In this document: in pieces, positions 1 to 9,272 of the stretch
Position numbering within the stretch: position 1 is the stretch's first letter
How the letters are laid out: every line of letters starts with the position of its first letter
Source: Phycisphaerae bacterium
Lineage (GTDB): Bacteria > Planctomycetota > Phycisphaerae > UBA1845
NCBI GenBank assembly: GCA_021604825.1
Contig: BQJS01000082.1
Span: 1-20,097 of the forward strand
Direction of reading: 5' to 3'
Length of the DNA: 20,097 bases
Translations under genes and position numbers: made by a program
The notes under the pieces: generated by a model
The model's input: only the letters and a program-made list of their open reading frames with translations
Told to the model about the DNA's origin: nothing
The model's database searches: none

Positions 1-424
1 CATCGTTTAGTTGCCACGATGCCCCGTGATCGTCCGAACGAAACAAACCACCCGGCAGCGTACCACACCAAAGCAAGCCCGGCCGATCCGCCCCGCCACC
101 TTCCAGCGCCCAGATCAACTCCAAACTGCAAGGGATTTCGATGCCGCGATTCGGATCTAGAATGGGTTCAACATCATCGGGTCGCTCCGGATACGCCGGC
201 ACGGCGATCTCTTGAAACGTAGCCCCGCCATCTGTCGAGCGATGCATCTTCGGACCGAAATGTCCGTGCCCAACGGCTGCATACACCGAACCATCGCGCG
301 AATCGGGCAACACCATCGTCACCGAATCACCCAGAAACACCGTCGCGCCAACAGACCAGCCCGAACCGCTGCGGTCGATGCGAAACAAACCCTTGCGCGT
401 GGCGACGAACATTTGATCACTCAT
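1..424 (-). CDS. BNR/WD40-like beta-propeller protein (exo-sialidase-like), 3' end outside window
   Basis: The reading frame opens at the ATG complementary to 422-424 and stays open for 141 codons to the window edge, so the C-terminal part is missing. Two Asp-box motifs are visible: STDGGATF at residues 63-70 and SDDHGASW at 130-137, the loop signature of BNR-type propellers such as sialidases. The N-terminus (MSDQMFVATRKGLF) matches propeller proteins usually annotated 'exo-alpha-sialidase' or 'glycosyl hydrolase', but Asp boxes alone do not prove glycosidase activity. No signal peptide is visible, so it is probably cytoplasmic. The MoaD/ThiS-like gene lies 65 bp upstream on the same strand, separated by a single REP hairpin. 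I recall this gene pair from many other genomes, which suggests a joint but unknown role. The substrate cannot be inferred from this fragment. Confidence 0.8.
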   Translation of the reverse strand, partial: MSDQMFVATRKGLFRIDRSGSGWSVGATVFLGDSVTMVLPDSRDGSVYAAVGHGHFGPKMHRSTDGGATFQEIAVPAYPERPDDVEPILDPNRGIEIPCSLELIWALEGGGADRPGLLWCGTLPGGLFRSDDHGASWQLND

Positions 425-456
425 GGACTGTGCTCCACCGAATTGACGAGAGACAT

Positions 457-477
457 GGTGGGCACAGCCCACCCTAC
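457..477 (-). repeat. Single REP hairpin (GTAG type)
   Basis: Read on the minus strand this is GTAG followed by a perfect 7-bp stem, GGTGGGC and GCCCACC, around the loop TGT. It differs by one loop base from both arms of the REPIN at 6272-6335, and the flanking bases (acat on one side, cga on the other) match that element's right arm too. It is probably the surviving half of such an element. It lies between the MoaD/ThiS-like gene and the propeller gene. Confidence 0.85.
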
Positions 478-489
478 GATTGGCAATCG

Positions 490-759
490 CTAACCACCGG
501 ACAGCGCTTGCATGATGTACACCGACGCACCATCGGGAACGGGATCGCTCAGGCTAATGCGATCCTTGATCTGGGCGCCGTTGACAAACACGGTCATGTG
601 TTTGCGAACCGCACCCGCATCATCCAGAACGTAACTGCGGGCTTTGCTGTTGGATCTAAACACGGCGTCCAACACCTCGCGCACGCTTGATCCATCAACC
701 GCACAAGGTGGACACTCGACGTGTCGTTGAATGTTGTCTGTGAATGCAACGTTGATCAT
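490..759 (-). CDS. MoaD/ThiS family ubiquitin-like sulfur carrier protein
   Basis: The 89-residue product ends in Ala-Leu-Ser-Gly-Gly, the Gly-Gly tail that MoaD/ThiS proteins present for adenylation and thiocarboxylation. Conserved features are VREVLDAVF, a KHMTVFVNG segment and a late SDPVPDGASVYIMQALSGG-like beta-grasp end. The start is taken at the ATG complementary to 757-759 because family members begin close to the INVAFT segment; the ATG at 768 is possible and adds three residues. A CPPC motif near the N-terminus (residues 16-19) is notable, since relatives I recall have CPP without the second cysteine. No molybdopterin or thiamine synthesis gene and no E1-like (MoeB/ThiF) gene is in the window. 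The partner is therefore more likely the downstream propeller gene than a cofactor pathway (inference). Confidence 0.82.
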   Translation of the reverse strand: MINVAFTDNIQRHVECPPCAVDGSSVREVLDAVFRSNSKARSYVLDDAGAVRKHMTVFVNGAQIKDRISLSDPVPDGASVYIMQALSGG

Positions 760-905
760 GACCAACATCCGAGAACTCGGTGATCATTGACGGCGCCCAA
801 TGCTTGAAACATCTTAACGCGAAGACTTAGCCATGTCTTCTTTTGATTGCGATACGTGCATTGCCACGCATCAAATCCTTGAATAAGTGATTGTAAACGC
901 AATCC

Positions 906-1370
906 TCACTGCTGGCCCTGCTCGGTTTGAACATCGAATAGCGCCGAGGCGGCGGTTTGAATTTCCGCTGGAGCCATGTCGCGCAAGTGAGTCGTGATCC
1001 CCCACTCGTGGCCAAAAGGATCTCGCACCCGGGCGAATCTTTCACCCCAAAACATATCCGTTGGCTCTAAGAGAACCTGTGCGCCGCTGTCCTTCATTTG
1101 AGCCACCAAGGCGTCGCAATTATCCACGTAAAGGTGAATGGCCACCGTCGTAGCCCCCAGCGATCCGGGACTTGGTGTACCGCCATGCTCGGGCAATTCT
1201 TCGCTCAAGAAGAACCGCCCGTCCCCCACCCGAAATTCGCAGTGCATGATTCGGCCATCTGGCATCCGTAGCAACAACGACGGATCGGTTTCGAAGACAC
1301 GGGCGTAGAAATCAACCGCCTGCCCGGCGTCGTTGACGCTCAGGTAGGGAACGAATTCTCGGAATGCCAT
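906..1370 (-). CDS. VOC superfamily (glyoxalase/PhnB-like) protein
   Basis: This 154-residue protein has the paired beta-alpha-beta-beta-beta modules of the vicinal oxygen chelate fold. The first module starts with PYLSVNDAGQAVDFYARVF and contains GRIMHCEFRVGDGRFFLSEE. The second starts near AIHLYVDNCDALVAQMKDSG and ends FWGERFARVRDPFGHEWGI, the ending typical of the PhnB-like COG2764 group. Such proteins bind a metal or small ligand as dimers, but the reaction cannot be read from sequence. The start at 1370 is preferred over the longer frame (1418) because AAGGTGAG lies a few bases upstream. It follows the ABC ATPase gene on the same strand after 57 bp and may be co-transcribed. No functional link between the two is apparent. 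Confidence 0.85.
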   Translation of the reverse strand: MAFREFVPYLSVNDAGQAVDFYARVFETDPSLLLRMPDGRIMHCEFRVGDGRFFLSEELPEHGGTPSPGSLGATTVAIHLYVDNCDALVAQMKDSGAQVLLEPTDMFWGERFARVRDPFGHEWGITTHLRDMAPAEIQTAASALFDVQTEQGQQ

Positions 1371-1427
1371 TGCAATCTCACCTTCAATACTAAATCGCGG
1401 AATCTGTCGCGTTCCCATTCGAAGACA

Positions 1428-2414
1428 CTAGGCCACGGGGGCTTCAGCGCTGAATACGTCACCGATGACTTCTTCGATGGGAATTTCTTCGATGGCGATA
1501 TCATCGACTGTGTAATTCGCCAAGAAATGCCCGGTAAGCTCGGGCACCTGTGCGCGATCGACCTTGAGCGTGACCGTTGGCGCGGCGAGTTCCATCACTT
1601 CACCAAACCTCTCGAAATCGTCGGGCATTTGATCTTCGTGGAAACGGAACTTGATGATCTTGTGTTGGCTGAAGCGTTCAACGATTTCGTTAAGTTTCCC
1701 GTCGAAGACGAGACGGCCATGATTGATGATGACGACGCGTTGGCAGAGCGCTTCGATGTCCTGCATGTAGTGGCTTGTCAGCAGCACGGTGATGTTTTTA
1801 TCGCGATTGTACTGCCTGAGGCACGCGCGGATGTTGGCCTGCGAGACGACATCGAGCCCGATCGTCGGTTCATCGAGCAGCAGCACCTTCGGCGAATGCA
1901 ACAATGCCGCGACGAGTTCCATCTTCATCCGTTCGCCCAACGACAGTTCGCGAACGGGCTGCGACATCAAGTCGGCGATCCCGAGCAAGCCGGTCAATTC
2001 CTCGATGGTATCGTGGTAGCTCTGATCCTCGATCAGATAAATCTCTTTCAGCAACCGAAACGAATCGACGGCTGGCAAATCCCACCAAAGCTGATTCTTC
2101 TGGCCCATCACCAACGCGAACTGCCGCCGGTAGGCATTCTCGCGCTTCCACGGCACGTGCCCGAGTACGGTCGCCTCGCCCGACGTCGGAAAGATCAAAC
2201 CGCTCAGCATCTTCAACGTCGTGGTCTTGCCCGCCCCGTTGGGTCCGAGAAACCCGACGATCTCGCCCTCGCCAATCTCAGCCGAAATGCCGTCGACCGC
2301 TTTCACGGTCCGATACTCGCGACGGACGAAACCCTTCAGCGACGCAATCAAGCCTTCTTTCTTGGTGTGAACGCGATAGGTCTTACGCAGGTTGTTGATT
2401 TCAATGATGGGCAT
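1428..2414 (-). CDS. ABC-2 type transporter ATP-binding protein
   Basis: All nucleotide-binding motifs are present in the 328-residue protein. Walker A is GPNGAGKT at 43-50, the Q-loop glutamine is Q91, the signature is LSLGE at 143-147, Walker B ends in DEP at 167-169 and the switch histidine is H201. The N-terminal insertion KKEGLIASLKGFVRREYRTVKAVDG before Walker A and the C-terminal extension of about 100 residues match the NatA-like COG4586 group, which pairs with two ABC-2 permeases. No permease lies next to it here: the neighbours are a VOC protein and a zinc-ribbon protein. The ATPase must therefore work with permeases encoded elsewhere, or the cluster has been broken. The ATG at 2414 is preferred over an upstream GTG at 2456, since family members begin near PIIEINNLRK. 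The exported substrate is unknown. Confidence 0.9.
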   Translation of the reverse strand: MPIIEINNLRKTYRVHTKKEGLIASLKGFVRREYRTVKAVDGISAEIGEGEIVGFLGPNGAGKTTTLKMLSGLIFPTSGEATVLGHVPWKRENAYRRQFALVMGQKNQLWWDLPAVDSFRLLKEIYLIEDQSYHDTIEELTGLLGIADLMSQPVRELSLGERMKMELVAALLHSPKVLLLDEPTIGLDVVSQANIRACLRQYNRDKNITVLLTSHYMQDIEALCQRVVIINHGRLVFDGKLNEIVERFSQHKIIKFRFHEDQMPDDFERFGEVMELAAPTVTLKVDRAQVPELTGHFLANYTVDDIAIEEIPIEEVIGDVFSAEAPVA

Positions 2415-2565
2415 CGACGTGATTTTACCGGACGCCGTATGTTTGACCAGCCGCACGCCAATTCGGTTCGGATTATCGCACCCATATCTGCACCGCTCGC
2501 ATCGTAATATTGACCCGTTGGTCCACCGATATCAGGGTTGAGAAAACCTTTGGAGAGTGGGAAAC

Positions 2566-3144
2566 ATGCAAGTCGCTTGTCCATATTGCACCGCACCCAA
2601 CGAACTGGACGACCAGATCGCCGGCCGCACCACGCGCTGCCCCAAATGCGGCAAGTCGTTCATCGCCCCCGACGAACTCGCAAGCAAGGGCCAACACCAC
2701 ACGTTCATTCCGTTTCCGGTCGCGTCGGTGGTCCTGCTGCACTTTGTATCGGGCGGGCTCTTCACCTTGATCTATATAAACCAGTTGCACGAACGGATGC
2801 CCCGCCTTCGCCAGAACGATCCGTCAGCCACCGTGGCGCTCGGACTTTGTTTTGTCCCGTTCGTCAATCTAATCTGGTTTCTGTTCAGCTTTCACCGCCT
2901 CTGCATCCGCATCGACGAGCAGCGCCGATTCAACGGCCTGGAGCAAGCCGCCCCCACTTGGCTGGCACTGCCCTTGTGCTGCCTGCTCATCACAACGGTG
3001 GCAGCCGCTTTCTTCGTTCAGGGCGGCGTGTACCTGCTGATCCTCGTCTCCGCCAGTCTGCTACCTCTGTTCGCCGCCCTGGTTCAAAACGCGGTCAACG
3101 GCTTGTGCGAACGCGAAGTCAACGCCTCGCTAGCCACTATTTGA
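2566..3144 (+). CDS. Zinc-ribbon plus multi-span membrane protein (DUF4234-like), function unknown
   Basis: The 192-residue product begins with a zinc ribbon, CPYC at 5-8 and CPKCGKSF from 25 (C-x2-C twice), of the small MJ0042-like kind common in planctomycete and deltaproteobacterial proteins. About four hydrophobic segments follow, near residues 49-71, 91-110, 133-153 and 156-178. The stretch from GGLFTLIYINQL to RLCIRIDEQ resembles DUF4234-type membrane domains (tentative). The protein is predicted to sit in the inner membrane with the ribbon in the cytoplasm. The ATG at 2566 is chosen because GGAGAG (2552-2557) sits 8 bases upstream; a GTG at 2557 overlaps that site. It is divergent from the ABC ATPase and followed by a REPIN before ligA. 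No function can be assigned. Confidence 0.75.
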   Translation: MQVACPYCTAPNELDDQIAGRTTRCPKCGKSFIAPDELASKGQHHTFIPFPVASVVLLHFVSGGLFTLIYINQLHERMPRLRQNDPSATVALGLCFVPFVNLIWFLFSFHRLCIRIDEQRRFNGLEQAAPTWLALPLCCLLITTVAAAFFVQGGVYLLILVSASLLPLFAALVQNAVNGLCEREVNASLATI

Positions 3145-3187
3145 AATCCCGTCACAGCAAATCTGACAAGCAAGATTCACGAACCCC

Positions 3188-3261
3188 GTGCCACTGCTCT
3201 GTGAGCAGTGCGTTTTGAGTCCAACCATATCGACCCAGCACTGCTCACAGAGCAGTGGCAC
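3188..3261. repeat. REPIN: inverted pair of GTGC-type REP hairpins
   Basis: Two identical 23-nt units face each other (3188-3210 on plus, 3239-3261 on minus) with a 28-nt spacer. Each unit is GTGC followed by a perfect 8-bp stem, CACTGCTC and GAGCAGTG, around the loop TGT. The whole element can therefore also fold as one long stem. It fills the gap between the zinc-ribbon gene and the ligA promoter. Confidence 0.92.
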
Positions 3262-3267
3262 ACTTGA

Positions 3268-5358
<2,091 letters not shown>

Positions 5359-5408
5359 GCACATCCGGAAACTCAAAAAACCACTCAAATTGAGGTGTTC
5401 TGAGCGCG

Positions 5409-5437
5409 TTGCCCCTCGTTGGGCCGATCGCTACAAT
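5409..5437 (+). promoter_or_regulatory. Predicted sigma-70-like promoter of etfB-etfA
   Basis: TTGCCC (5409-5414, four of six) and TACAAT (5432-5437, five of six) are 17 bp apart. Transcription would begin near 5444, giving a leader of about 50 bases before the etfB ATG. This is the only promoter-like pair I see upstream of etfB. Confidence 0.5.
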
Positions 5438-5493
5438 GCCGCCTTCATTAGAGCAAATCAGCGCGCTTTGCGAGTATCTTCTCTGGAGGGATC

Positions 5494-6252
5494 ATGAAAA
5501 TCCTCGTCACCGTCAAGCCCGTCGCCGATCCAAACACACCGCCAGCCGCATGGATCGAATCCGAACAGGGCAAGAGCGGTTCGGTCAATTACGTCGCCAA
5601 CTATTTCGACCTGATCGCCGTCGAGCAGGCCATCCAATTCAAAGATGCGGGCGTCGATGACATCTGCATCGTCTCCGTCACCGACGAATCGAAGATGGCC
5701 CAAGTGCGTTCGGCGATCGCCATGGGTGCCAACCGAGCCACGCTCATCGACCCGGAAGATCGGAAACTCGGGGCGTATCAGTTGGCCGCTGCCATCGCAC
5801 ACGTGGTCAAAGAAGAAGAACCGGCATTCGTGCTGATGGGCAAGCAAGCCACCGACGATGACGCCTCGCAGGTCGGTCCGATTCTCGCGGGGATCCTCGG
5901 TTGGCCGCAGGCGACGTTTGTGTCGCAGATCGAATTCAATGACGACAAATCGCGCGTGAAGGTTGGGCGCGAAACCGACGAAGGCGTCGAAGTGCTCGAC
6001 GTGAAACTGCCAGCCGTCATCACCTGCGACCTTCGCTTGAACGAACCACGCTACGCCACGCTACCGAACCTGATCAAGAGCAAGAAAGCGCCAATGGAAC
6101 GGTTGAAGTTCAGCGAGTTGGGCATCGACGATAACCCGCGCGTCACCGTCGAAGGATATAGCCTGCCCGAAGGCAGGAGTGGCGAGGCCAAGATGGTCGC
6201 CGATGCGAATGAGTTGGTGGCCACGCTGAAGGAAATGAAGTTAGTCGATTAG
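5494..6252 (+). CDS. etfB: Electron transfer flavoprotein beta subunit
   Basis: The 252-residue protein carries the ETF-beta signature ending in LPAVITCDLRLNEPRYATLP (near 171-190), together with GKQATDDDASQVGPILAGILGWP, which frames the AMP/FAD-binding pocket. With EtfA it forms the soluble heterodimer that takes electrons from acyl-CoA and other flavin dehydrogenases and passes them to ETF:quinone oxidoreductase or a bifurcating partner. No dehydrogenase or oxidoreductase partner is in the window, so I cannot say whether the role is respiratory or bifurcating. A strong ribosome site GGAGGG (5485-5490) precedes the ATG. etfA follows 134 bp downstream, an unusually long gap for this pair, caused by a REPIN. 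Confidence 0.97.
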   Translation: MKILVTVKPVADPNTPPAAWIESEQGKSGSVNYVANYFDLIAVEQAIQFKDAGVDDICIVSVTDESKMAQVRSAIAMGANRATLIDPEDRKLGAYQLAAAIAHVVKEEEPAFVLMGKQATDDDASQVGPILAGILGWPQATFVSQIEFNDDKSRVKVGRETDEGVEVLDVKLPAVITCDLRLNEPRYATLPNLIKSKKAPMERLKFSELGIDDNPRVTVEGYSLPEGRSGEAKMVADANELVATLKEMKLVD

Positions 6253-6271
6253 CTGCAACCAAGCACGGAGT

Positions 6272-6335
6272 GTAGGGTGGGCCGTGCCCACCGCCGTTCG
6301 TGCGTCAACAACATGGTGGGCACGGCCCACCCTAC
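6272..6335. repeat. REPIN: inverted pair of GTAG-type REP hairpins between etfB and etfA
   Basis: Two identical 21-nt units (6272-6292 on plus, 6315-6335 on minus) face each other across a 22-nt spacer. Each unit is GTAG followed by a perfect 7-bp stem, GGTGGGC and GCCCACC, around the loop CGT. The element has the same 21+22+21 geometry as the one at 19076-19139. It starts 20 bases after the etfB stop and ends about 50 bases before the etfA start. Confidence 0.93.
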
Positions 6336-6386
6336 GAACAATCAACCCGCGTTACCTTAACGCGGACCACCTGTGGAGTCATCCAA

Positions 6387-7340
6387 GTGAAAATCCTCGT
6401 CGTCGCCGAGATGCAACTGGGCAACCTCAAACCATCCAACCGCGCCACCATCCGCATGGCCCAAGACCTCGCCGCCCAAAACAGTGGCACGTTTTCGATG
6501 GTACTCATCGGACATCAATTGGCCGACGCTACGAACGAACTGAATCAATACGGCGCGAAAAAACTATTCGTCATCGATGCGACTACATTTGAACATTACC
6601 TCGCCGACAGTTTGGCCGATGCAATCTGCAAACTCGTCAAGGAACACGGATTCGATCGCGTACTCGGTGGTGAAGCAACTACTGCCCGCGACTTTTTCCC
6701 CAGGCTGGCTGGCGCACTCGATGCCGGCATGTGTCGTGGCGTGTGCGGTTTGACGCAGATTGATGGCGCAACTTGCTACCAACGTCCGGTCTTTTCGGGA
6801 ATGGCCCTTCGCACCGAACGCATCCATACTCCGATTCATGTCATCACCGTCGATCCAACCGCAATGGACGAACCGAACGCGGGCGACGCCGGTGAAGTCG
6901 TAGCATTCGATGCAGGGGTTTCTGCCGGTGAAAACGTGAAATTCGTAGAGCTTCAGCGAGCCGCCTCCGAACGCCCGGACCTCAGCGTCGCCGATCGCGT
7001 CATTGGTGCAGGGCGCGGCATCAAGTCGGCTGACTACCTCGACACGATCGGAAAACTCGCCGACAAACTGGGAGCAGCCGTCGGCGCAACCCGCGCCGTC
7101 GTCGACGCGGGCTGGCTACCCAACGAATTTCAAGTCGGCCAAACCGGTAAAGCCATCGCCCCGAAACTCTACATAGCCATCGGTATCAGCGGCGCCGTCC
7201 AGCACGCAGCCGGTATCCGCGGCGCAAAAACAATCGTAGCCATCAACAAAGACGCCGAAGCCCCAATCTTCAAAATCGCCGACGTAGGCCTCGTCGCCGA
7301 TCTGTTCGACGCAGTACCCCAATTGATTGAAAATCTGTGA
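6387..7340 (+). CDS. etfA: Electron transfer flavoprotein alpha subunit
   Basis: The 317-residue product has the C-terminal FAD domain signature of ETF-alpha: [19 protein letters not shown], then [46 protein letters not shown], which contacts the FAD, comes just before. The N-terminal domain begins [18 protein letters not shown]. It starts with GTG at 6387, supported by GGAG (6375-6378) eight bases upstream and by alignment of the first residues to the family. The longer open frame from 6300 would run through the REPIN and is rejected. EtfA binds the redox-active FAD and pairs with EtfB. The two genes are probably co-transcribed from the promoter at 5409, although the REPIN between them could alter mRNA stability or subunit ratio. 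Confidence 0.96.
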   Translation: MKILVVAEMQLGNLKPSNRATIRMAQDLAAQNSGTFSMVLIGHQLADATNELNQYGAKKLFVIDATTFEHYLADSLADAICKLVKEHGFDRVLGGEATTARDFFPRLAGALDAGMCRGVCGLTQIDGATCYQRPVFSGMALRTERIHTPIHVITVDPTAMDEPNAGDAGEVVAFDAGVSAGENVKFVELQRAASERPDLSVADRVIGAGRGIKSADYLDTIGKLADKLGAAVGATRAVVDAGWLPNEFQVGQTGKAIAPKLYIAIGISGAVQHAAGIRGAKTIVAINKDAEAPIFKIADVGLVADLFDAVPQLIENL

Positions 7341-7431
7341 GCTGTCGCGAACATCGGAGCGAGCGATCCGGAGCTTGACTTATCCGTGGCATCATTGTTT
7401 CAGGCGAAAGAGTTACACAAACTTCAGCCGC

Positions 7432-8235
7432 TCATTGCATGAATATAAATCCACCTTCTCCAATGAACTCCCCTGGAATATAGACCCGGCGATAAAGGCT
7501 ATCATCGCGTACTACATAGAGAGGCTTTTGCATTCCAAGCGCGATCTTTTTGGCCATCCGCATGCGCTCGCGTGCGCGCCATCTGGTGGGAAGCTTCTTT
7601 GTGGCTTCGCATTGGACAAGGAACATATCTTGAATATCGTCGATCGCGTACACTGAAATCTTGCGCAATCCAAGCTCGTCCATAGAGAATGGTATCTTCG
7701 CCTCTTCAAAATATTCCTCAGGATCTGGGGGATCGTCATAGGTAAACATGTCGAACTGAACGCTTTCGACATAGTCAACGATTTCGGACTCCGTTATTTG
7801 CGGCGAAGTAAAAGCGTTTTGAACGAACTCTCGCGTAAAGCGCTCTCCCTGGTTGTGGTACCAGTGGACTTGCAATTGAGCACTCTTGCGCCAGTGCGGA
7901 GCCGGATTGAAATAGCTTACGATCGAATCGTACAGGTCGCTGTCTTTGTCAACGAGTCGATGATGATCCGGCATCGTCTTGTAGGCTTGAAGCGCATCGA
8001 AATTGAACAGAGTCAGATTCTCTTGAATCAACGCTACGATCTTGTTGCATTCGGCAGGCGAAAACCTATCGCGTGCATTTGGCCGACTATACGGAATGTG
8101 ATGAACTTCCGGGTGTAATCCGAATTGTCCGTCGAAACATTCGCCGTACTCGGTCGTACGATGAACTGACACCTCATGCGGACGATAGCGCCACATGGAG
8201 AAAACGTATTCATTGATTCGGAATTCGTTTTGCAT
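7432..8235 (-). CDS. Hypothetical protein in an AT-rich patch
   Basis: I do not recognise this 267-residue protein. It is soluble-looking, with no signal peptide or membrane segment. It is rich in aromatic residues and histidine in its first half (WRYRPHEVSVHRTTEY, HWRKSAQLQVHWYHNQ), has an acidic middle (DDPPDPEEYFEEAK) and a basic stretch near the C-terminus (RWRARERMRMAKK). Two 60-base lines that I counted inside it (7441-7560) have about 45% and 48% G+C, against 58% and 70% in two ligA lines, and codon use is less biased than in its neighbours. The start at 8235 has no good ribosome site. The composition, lack of a recognisable family and isolated position suggest horizontal acquisition (inference). 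It could be a cargo or defence-type gene, but nothing in the sequence shows that. Confidence 0.65.
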   Translation of the reverse strand: MQNEFRINEYVFSMWRYRPHEVSVHRTTEYGECFDGQFGLHPEVHHIPYSRPNARDRFSPAECNKIVALIQENLTLFNFDALQAYKTMPDHHRLVDKDSDLYDSIVSYFNPAPHWRKSAQLQVHWYHNQGERFTREFVQNAFTSPQITESEIVDYVESVQFDMFTYDDPPDPEEYFEEAKIPFSMDELGLRKISVYAIDDIQDMFLVQCEATKKLPTRWRARERMRMAKKIALGMQKPLYVVRDDSLYRRVYIPGEFIGEGGFIFMQ

Positions 8236-8320
8236 TTGTGGCTCGCGTCGGGTTAGTACGTACGTAAGTTTTGGCTTATCGTGCCGCGCCTGTCAATTTG
8301 ATCGCGAGGGTTGAGCTTGG

Positions 8321-8343
8321 GTGCCCCGCCCTTTCAGGGTGGG
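8321..8343 (+). repeat. Single REP hairpin (GTGC type)
   Basis: GTGC is followed by an 8-bp stem, CCCGCCCT and AGGGTGGG (one G-T wobble), around the loop TTC. The 4+8+3+8 geometry is the same as in the units of the REPIN at 3188-3261, although the stem sequence is unrelated. It lies upstream of the AT-rich orphan gene. Confidence 0.7.
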
Positions 8344-8466
8344 GGACTGTGGTACACGATAGACTTCAGTTCTAGAGCGGTTTCAATCCAGGCATGGCGT
8401 TCTTCTTGCCATCTTTGCGCATTACTAGATCGTTGATTCGTCCTGACCGATTTCGCATTCCCCTGG

Positions 8467-8486
8467 ATTCCCGCGTGCGCGGGAAT
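8467..8486. repeat. ATTCCC-N8-GGGAAT palindrome (dRS3-like)
   Basis: ATTCCCGC and GCGGGAAT form a perfect 8-bp stem around the loop GTGC, flanked by CCTGG and GACG. The core fits the pattern ATTCCC-N8-GGGAAT, the consensus of the dRS3 repeats of Neisseria, and the flanks resemble a palindrome seen between genes in many proteobacteria. It sits 40 bp beyond the 3' end of the DNA glycosylase gene. Confidence 0.75.
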
Positions 8487-8525
8487 GACGACTATGCGCA
8501 TCGCTATGTTTGAACTTAAGGCGAT

Positions 8526-9218
8526 CTATAGCGATCCTTCATGCTCCAGATGAGCGAGTGGACACCCCTCGCAGTTCGCAACGGCCTTGCAATGGCGCTT
8601 GCCAACTTCTACGAACAAGGCGTGATATTCGTTGAACAGTTGAACGTCCGGTTGAAGCGAATCCATGAACAACCCGCGCACTGTTTCGTAATCTGTTTGC
8701 TCAGGTTCGATCAAGAAGTGTCGACGTAGTACGCGTTTGGTGTAGGCGTCCACCACGAATGTTGGATGGTTACCGGCGTAGAGCATGATCGCGTCGGCTG
8801 TCTCTGGTCCGATGCCTTTGAGCGCCAGCAATTTCGTTCGCACGCTGTCCAACTCACCTGACAGCGCGGCACCAAGACTGCCGTTGTGTTCTTCCACCAA
8901 CCACCGCGCGAACGATTTTAGGTATGCGGCTTTCTGACGGAACGTGCCTGCCGACCGGATCAACTCGGCCAGCGCGTCTTCTTCCAACCCGTCGATCGCG
9001 TGAAACGTCAGGCGCCCGGCCCGCTTCAACTCCGCGATGGCTTGCTCAACATTGGTCCATGCGGTGTTCTGCGTGAGGATCGCCCCGATGACCACTTCTT
9101 CCGCCGAGTCGGCTGGCCACCATCCCTGCGGACCGTAGGCCTTGTGCAAGCAATCGTAGATCTCCATCAACGCCTTGGCGGTCTGGGCAACATTCGGTTT
9201 CGCAACATCGTGTTTCAT
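8526..9218 (-). CDS. HhH-GPD DNA glycosylase, endonuclease III-like (MagIII/COG2231 type)
   Basis: The 230-residue protein has the helix-hairpin-helix plus Gly/Pro-Asp core: LLALKGIGPETADAIML (about 130-146) and VVDAYTKRVLRR with the catalytic aspartate D157. The position of the endonuclease III Schiff-base lysine (GVGRKTA in that family) is glutamate E139 in GIGPETA. This predicts a monofunctional glycosylase without lyase activity, as in H. pylori MagIII (3-methyladenine removal). Only three cysteines, C210, C216 and C219, remain at the C-terminus (C-x5-C-x2-C), so a four-cysteine iron-sulfur cluster is unlikely. The ATG at 9218 is preferred to a TTG at 9242, with AAGGGG upstream. It removes damaged bases in base excision repair; the exact lesion is inferred. 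It is divergent from the CPBP protease gene, sharing a 54-bp region. Confidence 0.87.
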   Translation of the reverse strand: MKHDVAKPNVAQTAKALMEIYDCLHKAYGPQGWWPADSAEEVVIGAILTQNTAWTNVEQAIAELKRAGRLTFHAIDGLEEDALAELIRSAGTFRQKAAYLKSFARWLVEEHNGSLGAALSGELDSVRTKLLALKGIGPETADAIMLYAGNHPTFVVDAYTKRVLRRHFLIEPEQTDYETVRGLFMDSLQPDVQLFNEYHALFVEVGKRHCKAVANCEGCPLAHLEHEGSL

Positions 9219-9272
9219 CGGCGTGATTTTATCCCCTTGCAACGTGAAACGAAATTGGCACGATATGGAATC

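Noticed and set aside
1527..2507. Long plus-strand open frame (326 codons)
   Set aside because: It is antisense to the ABC ATPase, which has all its motifs.
3188..3261. Repeat with spacer resembling a minimal CRISPR
   Set aside because: The two units are inverted, not direct, and each is itself a hairpin; no cas genes are present.
6300..6386. Longer N-terminus for EtfA from 6300
   Set aside because: It would translate the REPIN; the GTG at 6387 has a good ribosome site and the correct family N-terminus.
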